This document shows, one piece after another, positions 1 to 11,700 of a DNA stretch of 64,000 nt (the stretch's first letter is position 1; every line of letters begins with the position of its first letter). The notes under the pieces were generated by a model. It saw nothing but the letters and a program-made list of their open reading frames with translations. It was not told the origin of the DNA and searched no databases. The stretch lies in assembly GCF_040436345.1 (NCBI RefSeq), contig NC_133234.1, positions 9,548,446 through 9,612,445 of the forward strand, written 5' to 3'. This DNA is from Pagrus major (taxonomy: Eukaryota > Chordata > Actinopteri > Spariformes > Sparidae). The position numbers and the translations under genes are program-made.

Positions 1-573
1 CTTCATGGTCAGCAGCCTGGCGATGGAAAGAACTGCAAAGCTATAGGCTTGGTGACTGGATGGAAAGAGCTGCCAACGCGCTCACAGACGATGGAGGAAG
101 TGGAAATGCAAAGACAGCAGTGGCAGTTTGATTGATGACACCGCTCTGGTGTTGTTGGAGGAGTGATCTTTCATTTGGGAGCATCTGGAGTATCTTTGTT
201 AAGATTTTGAGTTCCGTTTTTTTCACCCCCGCCCTCCTGCTGACCTTTTGTCACATCTCTCCTTTAGAGCGAGCAGGTGCTGCTTTGTTTAACAGCCACA
301 GGTCTTATTCACCTTGCAACCCCCTCCTCTCCCCCGACCGCGCATCCAGAGCCACAAGCCTCCTCTCTTCTCTGAGAGGTTGCCATGGCAGTGGTTGTCA
401 TGATGCTGATGTAGCATCCTGAAGGAAGTAGTTGTGGAGGTAGTGGTGGAGCCGGAGGAGGCGGTGCCGGCGGCGGCAGCGGTGGAGGTGGTGTTGAAGG
501 GATGGGGAGCGCTCCGTATCCAGCCGGTGAGTGGAAGGGGAAGGGGCGAGGCGGCCTGCAAGAGCTGGGCTGC
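1..573 (+). promoter_or_regulatory. josd1 upstream region and probable 5' UTR
   Basis: No independent gene is seen here. The stretch turns GC-rich from about 430 and has GGA/GGC-rich triplet runs leading into the first josd1 coding exon. A GTGAGT sequence at 527-532 could act as a splice donor, so transcripts may join an upstream noncoding exon differently. The reading frame open from ATG 502 runs without a break through ATG 574 into the Josephin domain, so either could be the start. The true transcription start may lie left of the window. Confidence 0.4.
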
Positions 574-3500
574 ATGCGCTGGAAGGTCAGCAAGCAGAAA
601 GGTGGCGGTGGAGGAGGGGAGGTTGTGGCGGTGGGAGTGGAGGAGAGGAGGTCCAGGGATCCCACGGACTCTCAGCAGCAGCAGCAGCAGCAGCAGGATC
701 TCTCATCCTCCTCTTCCTCCCTTACCCCCCCACTGCCTCCCCAAGCCTCTCTGACACCTCCGGCCATTTATCATGAGAAGCAGCGGAGGGAGCTGTGCGC
801 CCTGCACGCGCTCAATAACGTCTTCCAGGACGGGACGGCCTTCAGTAGGGACACCCTGCAGGAGATATACCAGAGGTGGGGAAGCTGGTGTATCAATCTA
901 AGTCAATAATTACCTTGTGTGTATGAAATGTTGTGGATAATCCGTTCATGTCTCTCCACAACTTGTTGCAGGCTTTCTCCCAGCACTCTGGTGACACCTC
1001 ACAAGAAGAGCATGCTGGGAAATGGGAACTATGATGTTAATGTCATTATGGCAGCCTTGCAGACCCGAGGGTTTGAGGCAGTTTGGTGGGATAAAAGAAG
1101 GTATGTAAGGCTGATGCTGCAAACTTAAATTTCTCTTGTTGTTATTCTAAACAGTAATGTTTTGATTTATTTTTAGACGTCTTTTCACCCTAGTTTAGAT
1201 CAATTATTACGTAACAGCTGCTGAATATCTTAATATCCTGTCGTTGCTGTTTCCCTAAATGATCAATACGAGGATCAAACAGATGTTTATTTTCTGTGAA
1301 TACACGTGATGACAGCAAAAAAATCAAACAACCATTGTCAGCTGTTACATCTGCAGTATGGCAGTATCCACTTCAATCATAGAATGTAAACATGAGGGAG
1401 ATGTTGTGAAGAGGCTCCCTGTGTCCTCATCTGTACCTCAGCTGCATAATCAGCAGCGCCTTGAATGATCTCTTTGACTAGTCAGCACTTCCATCGGTTG
1501 ACAAAGTCTACAAGACAGTTTATCAGCATTCCTGTTTTTCTAATTAACAGGCTTGCATGACTGTTGACGACAACAAGCTCCCACAGACTTGCTTTATCAG
1601 TGAAACGTTAATGTTATCAGAAAAGCCATATTCCTGTTTCTCTGTCTTGACCAGAACAGGAACTAAATCAAAGCTGACCCCTGATCTAGTGACAAAAACA
1701 ACAATAGTGCTCTCTGTTGCCGATTGACACAGCAGTGGTTGTTCAACCTACAGCATGTGATTACAGCTCTTACATTTGTGTCATTGTAAATATTTAGGAG
1801 GGTCATGTTTTTAAAATACAATTACAATTACCACTTAAATGCACAGTATGCAATTTCTGTTGCTTGAGGGGACTCTCGATCAAAACAAAAGTAAGAAGTA
1901 GCGTGGGATCATGGGAATTGTTGCCTTTAGTGTTAAACAACCCCCAGGCAGAAATGTTCATAGACGGGGTAAAGTTTTATTCACGTTACATTTAGTCACA
2001 TTCTCCATTGAACATTGGTGTAAACATTTGGGATAACGTGATTACACAACTCAACAAAACATATAACAAAAGTTTAGTTGTTTTTAGACATTTTAATACA
2101 GAAATGTTACATATTACATCTTTAAACCTTCCTTTACAAATAATAATCCAGTTTTGTGCAATAGTATCAGAAATTTTTGGTCAAAGTTGTGTGAATTACT
2201 GTGACCTGGATGACTGAGAACCTTCATCAACATATCTCTATGAAGTTTGGTACATGTTGTATCATATAATTCATACATTTCATCATCTAGTAAATCAACA
2301 TCTCCGTATCCCCCCATACAGCTTTACATGTTAACTTCATGGGAAACAGACCAAAGAGAAAAATACAAACGTGATATAACTGAAAAAAATACTAAATAAA
2401 CACTTAAATAATAAAAAGATGACACTTAGCAATTTTCTTTGTTTTAGCTTCTTGTTTTTTGTTTTTGTACAGGCAGTTTCATCTTAGTCTTAGCGGGCAC
2501 CTTATAATTCAGTACATACATATAGTGTAGACAGCTCCTTCTTTTTGAAAATCATTTTCCCACTTTAGTATGTTTTATTTTCCAGCTGTATTAATGTGAT
2601 GATGTATTGTTGAGGGCTTTTTGATATATTGTACATCACAGAATTGTTCCTCTTGCTACCATGCTCCTATTGCTACTGACTCTGTGATTCTTTCCCCTTT
2701 ATGATAACTATCTTGGTTTCAAGATTTCAGGTTTCAATTCAGTTCATTGTCATATAATATGGAATTGAAAAGCTGGAAGTAGTGTATTTAAATAATCTTA
2801 AAGGGGAATTCCTGTATTTTTAAACCCGGGCCCTATATTTACATGTTTTGGTGTGTAAATTATTCACACTTACCAAAAGTCTTGGAATTGGTCCAGTAGA
2901 TCGCCTTAGCTGGCAGCTGCGAACCAGCTTCAATGGCTGCAATGTAATCGTTTGGGGAAACTTGGACTGTCATAGTTACGTCCACTAAGAGGGCTTGTTT
3001 TTTGCCACCTATATGGTGAGGTTATTATTCTAAGTGTCTGAAACCTTACGGATATGATTACTCTGTTGATAGGCCTATTTTTAATTTTTTTTTTATTAAT
3101 ACGATCTTTAGTAACCAGAAACACAAGTCTCGCTTAAGGAGAAGTCTTGCTTTGAAATGCTGCGATAAGTAAGTTGTTGCAGGAAGACAACAGTGGAAAC
3201 ATGAGTCAAATGTTGCAGAGGAGTTTGGAGTCTACCTAGAGGGACTGCCAGCAAGAATATACTGACTATTAAACTGATTTTGACAATCTGCTGGTCTTCT
3301 TGAACAACACCACTTGCTTCTGGTTACAAAAAAGATCTTACACTTAAAAGTCTATGGAATCATTTCTCTAATGTTGTTAGACACAGAATAACAACCTCAG
3401 TTTAAAAAATACCAGAATTCCCTTTTAAACGTATAGTGTGCTAGAGAAAATGGTCAACGGTAAGGGATTATACAATTCGTATATAGTGGGATAAAAAAAC

Positions 3501-6500
3501 CTGCAAAAGCATTTGTATAGTCAATTAAAACACAATGCATGACAAATACAAGTAGACTCCATTTATAACTATAGTAAATTGCAAGCTGATACAGGTGCTT
3601 TGTCGCCCATTCCTCCATATTATTTTCTGACACCTTATCTCGCTGCTGAACCTCTGTGTCTGTGCTCCAACACAAAATACAAGTTTACAAACCATAAATG
3701 TTGTCTTCCCTCCTCCAGGGATGTAGGCAGCATCGAGCTGTCCAACGTGACCGGCTTCATTCTGAACGTGCCATCCAACCTGCGCTGGGGGCCTCTCCGT
3801 CTGCCGCTCAAACGCCAGCACTGGATAGGAGTCAGAGAGGTGGGAGGGGTCTACTACAACTTGGACTCCAAGCTGCGTAGCCCGCAACCCATTGGCAACC
3901 CGGATGAGCTCAGGTGAGAGTGATGTGTTTAAACGCGTGTGTTCTTGCTGTGACAGCAATGATCAGAATATTATGTTAACCATTGTTATGGGATTTAGAA
4001 TAATTGTGGATTCATCAGTGTGGAAACACACCACGTTTTTCCCTTTTCAGCGGCAGGGTGGTAATGGTGATCTATTATCTATTGTATTGGTCTGTCCAGA
4101 TTGGACCAGGGTAAGATTTATTTATAACGATAGTATTGGCCAAATTGCTATGAAACTTGATATTCAGTTGGGTACTAAGCTGTCTGACTTAATCAACACT
4201 TTCTGCAGCTGTAAAAATGCCTCTCAGCTGTGAACAAATTCAAGGCTTTTACTGTGAAGCAGCAGTAGGAAGTGTTGAATGTGCAGTAGAGTAAAACTGC
4301 AGCACATTTGTTATTTTATAGTTGTCATTTCTAACAGTTAAGTTTTCCTAAAATCTTGGTGCATGCCTTTACAGCGTTGTTGATTTTAAGGAATAGTTCA
4401 ACATTTTGAGTAGGTGTCATCAGTTGATAAGGCCCAGAGTCAACTCGCATTTAGTCAGTTGCATCACTGCGCTTCTTTTTATTAGCTGCCGCATTGTACA
4501 CAGAGTGACGCAGAAGCAACAGAATGGCAGAATGAGATCTTCAAATGACCTCACCAGAAAACTTAACAGTGATGGAAGTAGAGAGGGGTGACTTCTATGA
4601 CTGTGGAAATCTGATATTTTAACATCACAGATGATGAACAAAGGTATTAAAGCGTGGGCCCTACAAGTTAAACAGGAGAGTTGAGTGTGGGATGGGTGTG
4701 AGGTGTGCTCAACTGACAGTAAGTCAGCAGGGGAGTGAATCATGCATTTTTCATATTTGTTAGTAAGGTATAAAGAATAGAATAGAATAGAATAACTCTT
4801 TATTGTGTGTGGAAATTTGTCTTGGGCTCTCCAAATACATGTAACAACAACATAAAAACAGATAAACAGTGACTAAAATAGACAAACAGACCAGATCACA
4901 TTACACGTTATAACAGTTGATATCATGTTCATGGTTTACATCTCATCATTGCAGAAAATACATAAGTAATAATGTTTATTCTTTATAAACATGAACATAA
5001 AAGTATAGTATATGAATGAATTAATCACATAACATGACAAATACATATGCCAAAGGGGGACCCCCCCTGAGTCAATGCGTTTGTCTGAAGTGCCATCTCT
5101 GAGTCAACTCTGAAAATCCAGAATCAGAAATAGCCCTGATTTGAGGAAATACACATTTTACATAAAAACATGCCAAGCTAAGCTAATCAGCTGCTGGCAG
5201 TAACTTCATATTTAGTTTACAGATATGAAAGAGGTATCAGTCTTCTTATCTAACTCTGGGCAACAAAAGGAATGAGTGAATTTCCTTAAATGTCAAACTA
5301 TGCCTTTTAAAGCTGCAATAATCAATTTTTTACAAATTGTTTATATAAAACAATATTTTGTATAAAAACAGTATATCAAATGACTATGTATAGTGTGAAA
5401 GCGGTTCGTTCATAGTGACAAACCCACAGAGAATTATTACCAGACTGGACAGCTCACCTCAGTGGAGTGCATTTTTTTAGCTCATTGTTTTGGACTTCTG
5501 GCCTTCAAATTCCACCCTTGTGTACCTTTTTTCCAGCAGCAGGAAAATTATTCATTATCATTATTGTTCATTATCAAAGGCAAACCCCATGCAGAAGGAT
5601 GTGGCTGGTAGCAGCACTTTGCAGCAGCGACACTGTCTGTGTTGACCAGGGGCGAAAATCTGATGTCAACCTTGGAGGGGACATTTACATAAGATTTGAG
5701 AGAAGGAGGACACTGAATGTAGTGCTGTAACTCTGCTAACAAACACTCTGTCAACCTGTCAGATAAGGAACATTATGTTTCATTGCTGGCCTCTTTGACT
5801 GGCTCAAATCCAAACAGCTTGCAAACACTAGTTGATGTTACTGTAGCTAGCTAGCAAATTTCAGCTAGTGTGACTTGTATTTTAACGCAGCGAAAATGAA
5901 GATTGGTGACAACTGTAAACATGATTAATTGCAATGAGTGGTAGTTGTAAAGAAATGCCTAAAAAATCTTTAGAAGAGGTCAAACACTAACGACAGACTG
6001 TCAGATTCTGAGAGTGGGCAGTGGACAGTCGGTAGGGGTAAGTGGATCCAACCATTGTGAGGCACAGGGTGAGATTCACAAACTTTTGACACTTGAAAAA
6101 GTTCTATTTCATTTGTTGACATTACTTAGTTGTGTTTACAGTGGTATATTAGGGGTGACAAATCATATTTTTCCCCGGAGTCATGTCCCCTGCCATCATG
6201 TGCTGCTCACACAGGCAATGTGGCTCTGGTGTAAAGCTTTTATAAACCTATTACATACAAACTGCCTGCGAGACAGACAAAGTTAGCAACTAGCTTGTGA
6301 ACATAGTGGAGTATTAAACAGCTAATGAGCAAGATATTCCCATCTGGAGTTGGTGGAGACCAAAACAGGAGCAACAAGGAGACTAAATATTGGTGTTGCA
6401 TTTATTAGGTAGCCAACGTGACCACTACTGCTGGATGTGTAAACACGTTGACAATAACAACTTCAGAAACTCATACTGTGTTAATTTGTCTTTGCTGCCA

Positions 6501-6739
6501 CTCAATGCCCAGATATTGAATTAGCAGCTTTAGGTCTACCCTTTATAATGTCGGGTTTGCCTTTTTTATATAAATTGACAAAAAAGAGTTGCTCATCTTG
6601 CATTTCATCATTATAACTGTGGTTGTCACCTCATCACAGGAAGTTTCTACGCCAGCAGCTGCGAGGGAAGAACTGTGAACTCCTATTGGTCGTCTCAGAG
6701 GAAGTGGAGGCACACCAAACATGGCGTTCTGATGGCTAA
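574..6739 (+). CDS. josd1: Josephin domain-containing deubiquitinase 1 (4 coding exons)
   Basis: Exons are 574-875, 972-1100, 3719-3913 and 6640-6739. All introns are GT-AG and the join is in frame, giving 241 residues (265 if ATG 502 is used). JOSD1 is a cysteine deubiquitinase of the ataxin-3/Josephin family, linked in mammals to the plasma membrane and endocytosis. The catalytic Cys lies in [12 protein letters not shown] (exon 1), the His in KRQHWIGV and the acidic partner in YYNLDSKL (both exon 3). The C-terminus ending in TWRSDG matches the JOSD1 tail, which favours JOSD1 over JOSD2. I prefer ATG 574 because the following W-K-x-x-K residues resemble the mammalian JOSD1 N-terminus. Odd point: the part before the Josephin core is about 64 residues, against about 25 in the human protein, with poly-Gly, eight Gln, poly-Ser and Pro-rich runs. 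Introns 2 and 3 carry repeats. Confidence 0.93.
1101..3718 (+). other. josd1 intron 2
   Basis: This 2.6-kb intron is AT-rich and holds no convincing coding exon or RNA gene. Its main recognisable content is the TTAA-ended element at 2798-3428. The donor is GTATGT at 1101 and the acceptor is the CAG at 3716-3718. Confidence 0.7.
2798..3428. mobile_element. Non-autonomous inverted-repeat element with TTAA ends (MITE-like)
   Basis: The left end reads TTAAAGGGGAATTCCTGTAT and the right end is its near inverted complement, closing with a TTAA at 3425-3428. There is no coding capacity. TTAA at both termini suggests mobilisation by a piggyBac-like enzyme, but that is inference. The element lies wholly inside josd1 intron 2. 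Confidence 0.6.
3914..6639 (+). other. josd1 intron 3
   Basis: This 2.7-kb intron is mostly repeat-derived in its first half (see 4386-5310). The remainder (5311-6639) shows no gene. Short open frames here are not conserved-looking. Confidence 0.65.
4386..5310. mobile_element. Inverted-repeat element carrying an inserted retroelement tail
   Basis: The ends TTAAGGAATAGTTCAACATTTT (first 20 bases diagnostic) at 4386-4407 and the inverted form at 5289-5310 define the element. Inside, from about 4772, is a short (GAATA)n tract followed by TTTATTG. Read on the minus strand this resembles the 3' tail of a fish LINE or SINE (CAATAAA then (TATTC)n). This suggests a second insertion. No transposase is visible. 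Confidence 0.5.
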
Positions 6740-9350
6740 GGGTTCAAGCAGCCGACCACAGCTCCACCAGGGCCAACGGGCCAATCACAGAATGAAGAGG
6801 AGAGGACGTAGACTTGTGCACAGCCAATCACATGGATGCACACTTGCAGATGTATTTTTTCCCTTTTTTGGGTTTTGTTTACACAAACATTGCTGGACTC
6901 AGTTAAGACGCAAAGCGATGAAGGAGGCAAACACTTACAGGGAGAATCAAAGAATCACAGTCCTTTACTCACAACACAGTTAAGACTTATAGAAAGTTAC
7001 TCTTCTGTTTCTGCTATTCCTGTGTTTTTATATATATTGACTATTTTTCAATGTCAGTTTTGATCTGTTTATTGTTTTTTTCTTTTTACTGTTCAAGTTT
7101 CCAAAGTCATGGGAGATCAGGCTTATTGAAAAATGCTGTGTTTATCTGCCTGTCTCCCTCAGTGATCCTCCCCGCTTCAGTCATGATGTTCGATGATGTG
7201 TCTCTGTGTTTCTGTCCCTCCCTTCATGTCGTGAATCTCTCTTTGTCCGTATCCTCCGTCCTTCACTTTCACCAAAGCGTGCCCTTCCTTTGCCTCAGTG
7301 TCACTCGATCTAACTCCTCCTCCTGCTCCTCCCTGTCCTTTTTTTCATATCACATGTCAAAATCAGTGATTTATCACGTTGCCAAATTTGTATTTCATCC
7401 ACCTCCCAAACACTCCTGGCACAGTCTGAGCCTATACTGTACAGAGGCTGTGCTGACACAACAGTTTTATATGCAACAAAGCAATGCAACACCCGGGCAA
7501 GCACTCCCTCTAGTGGAGGTTTGCCTCCGTTTCCTTTCAAGGAAGAAGTAAAAGCTTCATTCCTCCAGTTTGTTTTAATTATTCACATCCAAATGTAATG
7601 AAGAGTTGTTGTAATCAAGGAAATAATGCAGTTCGAACGATGATCATCTTTCAGTAGAATTTAACTGTATCATGGTTTAATGTTTATCAAACTAGGCTGA
7701 TAAGAAAACATATTTAAATGATCGATAAAATCAAGCTTTCCCTAAATATAAAATTACAGAAATTGGCCATACTTTGTGCAAAGTATAACAGCATGGCAGT
7801 TAACCTTTGACTGTGGAAAAAAAGCAGTTCAACTCACATTCTACTCACAAACTCGTTCAGGAGCTTTTGACCGCATCACTCATTCCTTATCAGCAAAACA
7901 AAGAAAATTAATTGGTTGCATTTTTGGTAATCTTTTAAATGTTTAAACCACATTCATTTATGATAGTAAACTGAATATCTTTGGGTTTTGGACTGATAAT
8001 CAGACTAAAATCAAGCAATTTAAATGTATGAACTTGGGCTTTGTTGAAATGTGATGCCGATTTTTTACAATTGTGCTGACCAAATGAGTAAGAGATTATG
8101 AAGATAACCTTGAGTTGCAGCCCTACATTTCAGTATAGAGTTGTATGGCAACTGAGTAAACTTAAGCAGCTGAAGTCAAAAGCTCCAGAACAAGCGAGTA
8201 AGTGATCTTCGAGTCTGGATTGTCGTAATAATCAATATAAGAGAGAAATGTTTTTTTTTATTTGTCAATAGAAGCCACTCTTGCTTGATTAGAGCCACAA
8301 TCATTTCTTGCACAGTGGTCAAATGACACCACACAGACAGATGACAAAATAAGGGATGATAATTTCGATTCATTGTTATATTTTTTCCCCCTTTGGCTCC
8401 ACTCTGGTCCACAGAGTCACCCCCGCAGCAGCCCTCTGTAGCACAGGAGCTCAGCTGATGCAGGGTTCTTCTTCTCCTTCTTCTTCTTCTTCAACATCTC
8501 TTGTCAAACTTGCCAAACAGCTCTGAGAGGATGCCACAGTTTGTCCCACCACGTCATAAACAGTCAGCAGTGGTCTCTAATGTGCGATGTTTCAGTCTGA
8601 GGAGGGGTTTCGTGGGAAGTTGTCAGATGGAGTGCAGTGTGCCTGGGTAGAGAATAATGTAGAAAAAGAAAAGAGAAAGTTGAGGGCTAGTGAGCACACG
8701 TCTAGTAAGATGTGTGTTTTGGTTGATTATTGTGAAATGAGCCTTATGAGAGAGTTTGTAGCTTTCAAATCTATTTGCTTAAGAGAAACTGTTATACTAT
8801 ACGTGTATTGTCTGTTAATGACAATATTGGCCTTAACTTGTTTACATAAGAAAATATTTGTTGCTCTAAAAGATTAAGAGGGGCTGTGCAGTTTGACGCC
8901 ATTTCAGGAGATTTATTCCAAAGCACCAATTTATCGTAAAAATCTGTAGGAGAAACGGCTGAAGCTCATCCAATGTGATGTTTTCACTATTGCAGCCAAG
9001 GGCTTTATGCTTTATTTACAGTTGTTTGAAATAGTATGATTTTATAAAGACAAGATCATATGTTTTTCCAATGGTGCATGTCTTATTTTGGGATGATACT
9101 CTTTGATTCCAGCCCAGTCCGTAGACCTTTAATGTCATATCTAAGTGAACCTGAATTAAACATCAGAGAGCTTGTCATTCATTTGCTGAGATTCCCAATC
9201 ACATCGTGGCTAGCATCTCACAGTTGCATTCAACACTTGATTTTTTGCCATGACAATCTTTCAGCCCTTAAACTGATTGTCACTGTATTTTTTTGTTTTT
9301 GTATTATTTTGCATAGAAATAAAATGCTTATAATGGCACTTTATGTATAA
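6740..9350 (+). other. josd1 3' UTR with candidate poly(A) signal AATAAA at 9318-9323
   Basis: The stretch after the josd1 stop has no gene. A canonical AATAAA at 9318-9323, preceded by T-rich sequence and followed by a GT-rich stretch, is the best candidate for the josd1 poly(A) signal. It would give a 3' UTR of about 2.6 kb, plausible because mammalian JOSD1 also has a long 3' UTR. The 166-codon open frame at 7051-7551 is low-complexity and looks like chance. Confidence 0.45.
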
Positions 9351-9453
9351 GACACAGTGTGGGTGTTTTAAATGGGTCATTATTTGCTTGGAAAAAGTCA
9401 TTGTCCCTCTTCTTCGCTTTGTTGGGGATGTTTTGGTTAGAAGTGGACAGTAA

Positions 9454-9890
9454 TTAAAGGGTAACTCCACAAATTTCACACCTTAAAGTGTGTTTACGGG
9501 TCTTGGGGAGTACTGCATATGTGAAAAAGTCATATAAAGCTCCATGTAATCTAAAAAATGCCTCCAGTGATGTCGCTCAGTTACATTGTGGGTAATGTAG
9601 GTACAGGAATTTGAAAAACAGTCCACTGTTCTAGCATTGCATACCTATAACTCATTATGGACAGTTTAAAAAGAAATGATCAAAACTGATATAGCAGAAC
9701 CAGAGATATCTGGGACATTACCCACAATGCAACTAAGCCAGAGTGACATCATTGGAGGCAATTCATCAGATTACACACAGCTTTCTCTGAAGCCTCAAAA
9801 GGCTTTATACTACTTTTTCACATTTGCTGTAGTACTCCCAAAGACCTGTAAACACACGTAATGTGTAAAATTGGTGGCATTACCCTTTAA
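9454..9890. mobile_element. Fold-back (long inverted repeat) element with TTAA ends
   Basis: The first and last ~90 bases are imperfect inverted copies. Both begin TTAAAGGGTAA and share, further in, a CTT-GGGAGTACT core and GTGAAAAAGT. A second inverted pair, CATTGTGGGTAATGT and ACATTACCCACAATG, lies nearer the centre. The whole 437-bp unit could fold into a long hairpin. It lies between josd1 and cbx7 and encodes nothing convincing. Confidence 0.65.
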
Positions 9891-11200
9891 GTACATTTAC
9901 TCTGGTACTGTACCTCAGTACAGTTTTGAGGTATTTGCATTTTCATTTTGTGCTATACTTTCTACTCTAGTTTGGGAACTACTGGATTTAACAACAAACT
10001 GTATGTGCTAAAGTAGCTAAGCCCTCCTCTACCAACAACTAGAGTTGTGTTTTTTCACACATGCAACAGTATTACCAGTCTAATAATGATAATAATTATT
10101 AACATAGCAGTCACTGGTGCCATTCTGCAAAGTGAGTATTTTTACCTTTGATGGGGGGGACCGGGGCAATTGTAACATGTCAAATTGCACCAATCAGAAA
10201 CCAGACAGAACCAGGAAACTCAGCTGTCTGTGATGATACCTCTCTGCAAAACTGACTTAATAATGTCTCCAAGTTTTTCTGCCAAAATTCATTTTTTAGG
10301 TATAAAAGTATTTTTTTAATCTACAGTTTTTTCCTCATACTGTCTCAACCTTAAGTGTCAATGAATTTAAATTTGCCTAGTTTTGATGACCATTCTGTTG
10401 TACGGCAGGAAAAGTATTTATGTTCAGTTTAAATGTTTATATAGGCATATAGACCTTTTTTATTATCTATTCTAGTCCAATGGTTAAATCTGGAGAGCCA
10501 GGTTCAATTCTCACAAAATCAGTTCAAATCATAAGCAGTCTTAACTTTTCATAGTGCCTTATCAGCTAAAACTCAGATTCAAATGCTAAACCTTTTTAAG
10601 CCATTTTTGCAACTTTAACTGGAATTAATTGTTTAATGGATATTAGATTGTTTCAGCTATATTTTAATGAGTTTAGAGTGGCCCTTGGTATTTATATAAC
10701 AGGTAACACAGATACAAGTTACCTACATAAAAATTGTATCCCAACAGCTTAGGAAGTTTTCGAGTAGTGACGTAAAAACCAAGATTGTTCCAACTGTCCC
10801 TGGTCTCCCACTCCTACTTAAAGGGGCAGTGTGTAGTAAGAAATTCAAACTCAGAATTTTAATAATTACAATATTAGTGAGGTAATAATACAAACTCAGA
10901 AATATTATTTTTTTCCATAAATGAATAAACAAGCTGATCTCAAAGGAAAAAAGGTCCCCAGAACACTGTTTGAAGCCAGAAATGTGGCAGGGTCCGCCAC
11001 ATATAAACAAGTAAAACAGGATGAAATTGGGAGTTTGTTTATTCAGTCACGAAAACAGAGAGAGTTTGTTTGTTTGGGCATAAAATTCATTCAATGAAGA
11101 TCTTCCAGAACTACACAGTGCACTTTTTAGGTAAAATGTATAACTGATAGTCTCTACTTTTAGCTCAGTAAAAACAAAAGATTGCCACTAACAGAGTGTT
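9891..11200. other. josd1-cbx7 intergenic region
   Basis: AT-rich DNA without a supported gene. It contains one MITE-like element (10818-11130). Around 10475-10520 a sequence with a GGTTCAATTC box-B-like motif may be a degenerate tRNA-derived SINE relic, but it is too decayed to call. Confidence 0.5.
10818..11130. mobile_element. MITE-like element
   Basis: The left end TTAAAGGGGCAGTGTGTAGT and the right end, whose complement reads AAAAAGTGCACTGTGTAGTT, are inverted copies. There is no open frame of interest. It sits just upstream of the cbx7 promoter. Confidence 0.5.
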
Positions 11201-11219
11201 AACATTGTAGTTTTACTCC

Positions 11220-11700
11220 AGTGGGTGATGTTGTGGATGCTGTGGGTCCATACACTGGTTCGAATGATGAGGATGATGAGGCAGCTGATGGCGCGCGCGG
11301 ACTCATTTTAAGTGGGCGCGCTCCGGCAGACGGGCGCGCGCGAAGCGGTGTGCAGATGTGTCGCAGATTTTGTAAAGTCACTGGACGCTCGGAAAGATCC
11401 AGTACGAGGAAGTCGCTCCCGATTAATGGGACCTTAACATGTCAGGGACACAAGGCGGCTGAGGGAGAAGCGGGAAGGAGCCGAAGCAGCGCTGTCATCA
11501 GCAGCTCACGTTAGCTCAGTTTGGACCCAAAGACGTTACTTTGACAGTTAAAAAGCCGAGCGACGGCCGCGTGCACAGAGATGGAGCTGTCAGCGATCGG
11601 GGAGCAAGTGTTCGCTGTTGAATCAATCGTCAAGAAAAGAGTTAGAAAGGTAACCGCTGTACGTTTCCCTCAGCGTGTCAGTCAGCCAGTTTAGCCGCGG
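11220..11700 (+). promoter_or_regulatory. GC-rich, CpG-rich cbx7 promoter and 5' UTR
   Basis: Composition changes sharply from the AT-rich flank to CG-dense sequence, with several GCGCGC tracts around 11290-11345, then the cbx7 ATG at 11581. This is what a CpG-island promoter looks like. No TATA box in the usual place is evident. The exact transcription start cannot be fixed from sequence alone. Confidence 0.6.

Noticed and set aside
289..754. Overlapping Gly/Pro-rich frames on both strands near the josd1 start
   Set aside because: GC-rich leader sequence read in other frames; only the frame leading into the Josephin domain is supported.
7051..7551. 166-codon open frame after josd1
   Set aside because: Ser/Phe/Cys-rich translation of T-rich 3' UTR; no domain, no similarity recognised.
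10475..10520. Possible tRNA gene or SINE head
   Set aside because: Only a box-B-like motif is seen; no cloverleaf can be drawn.
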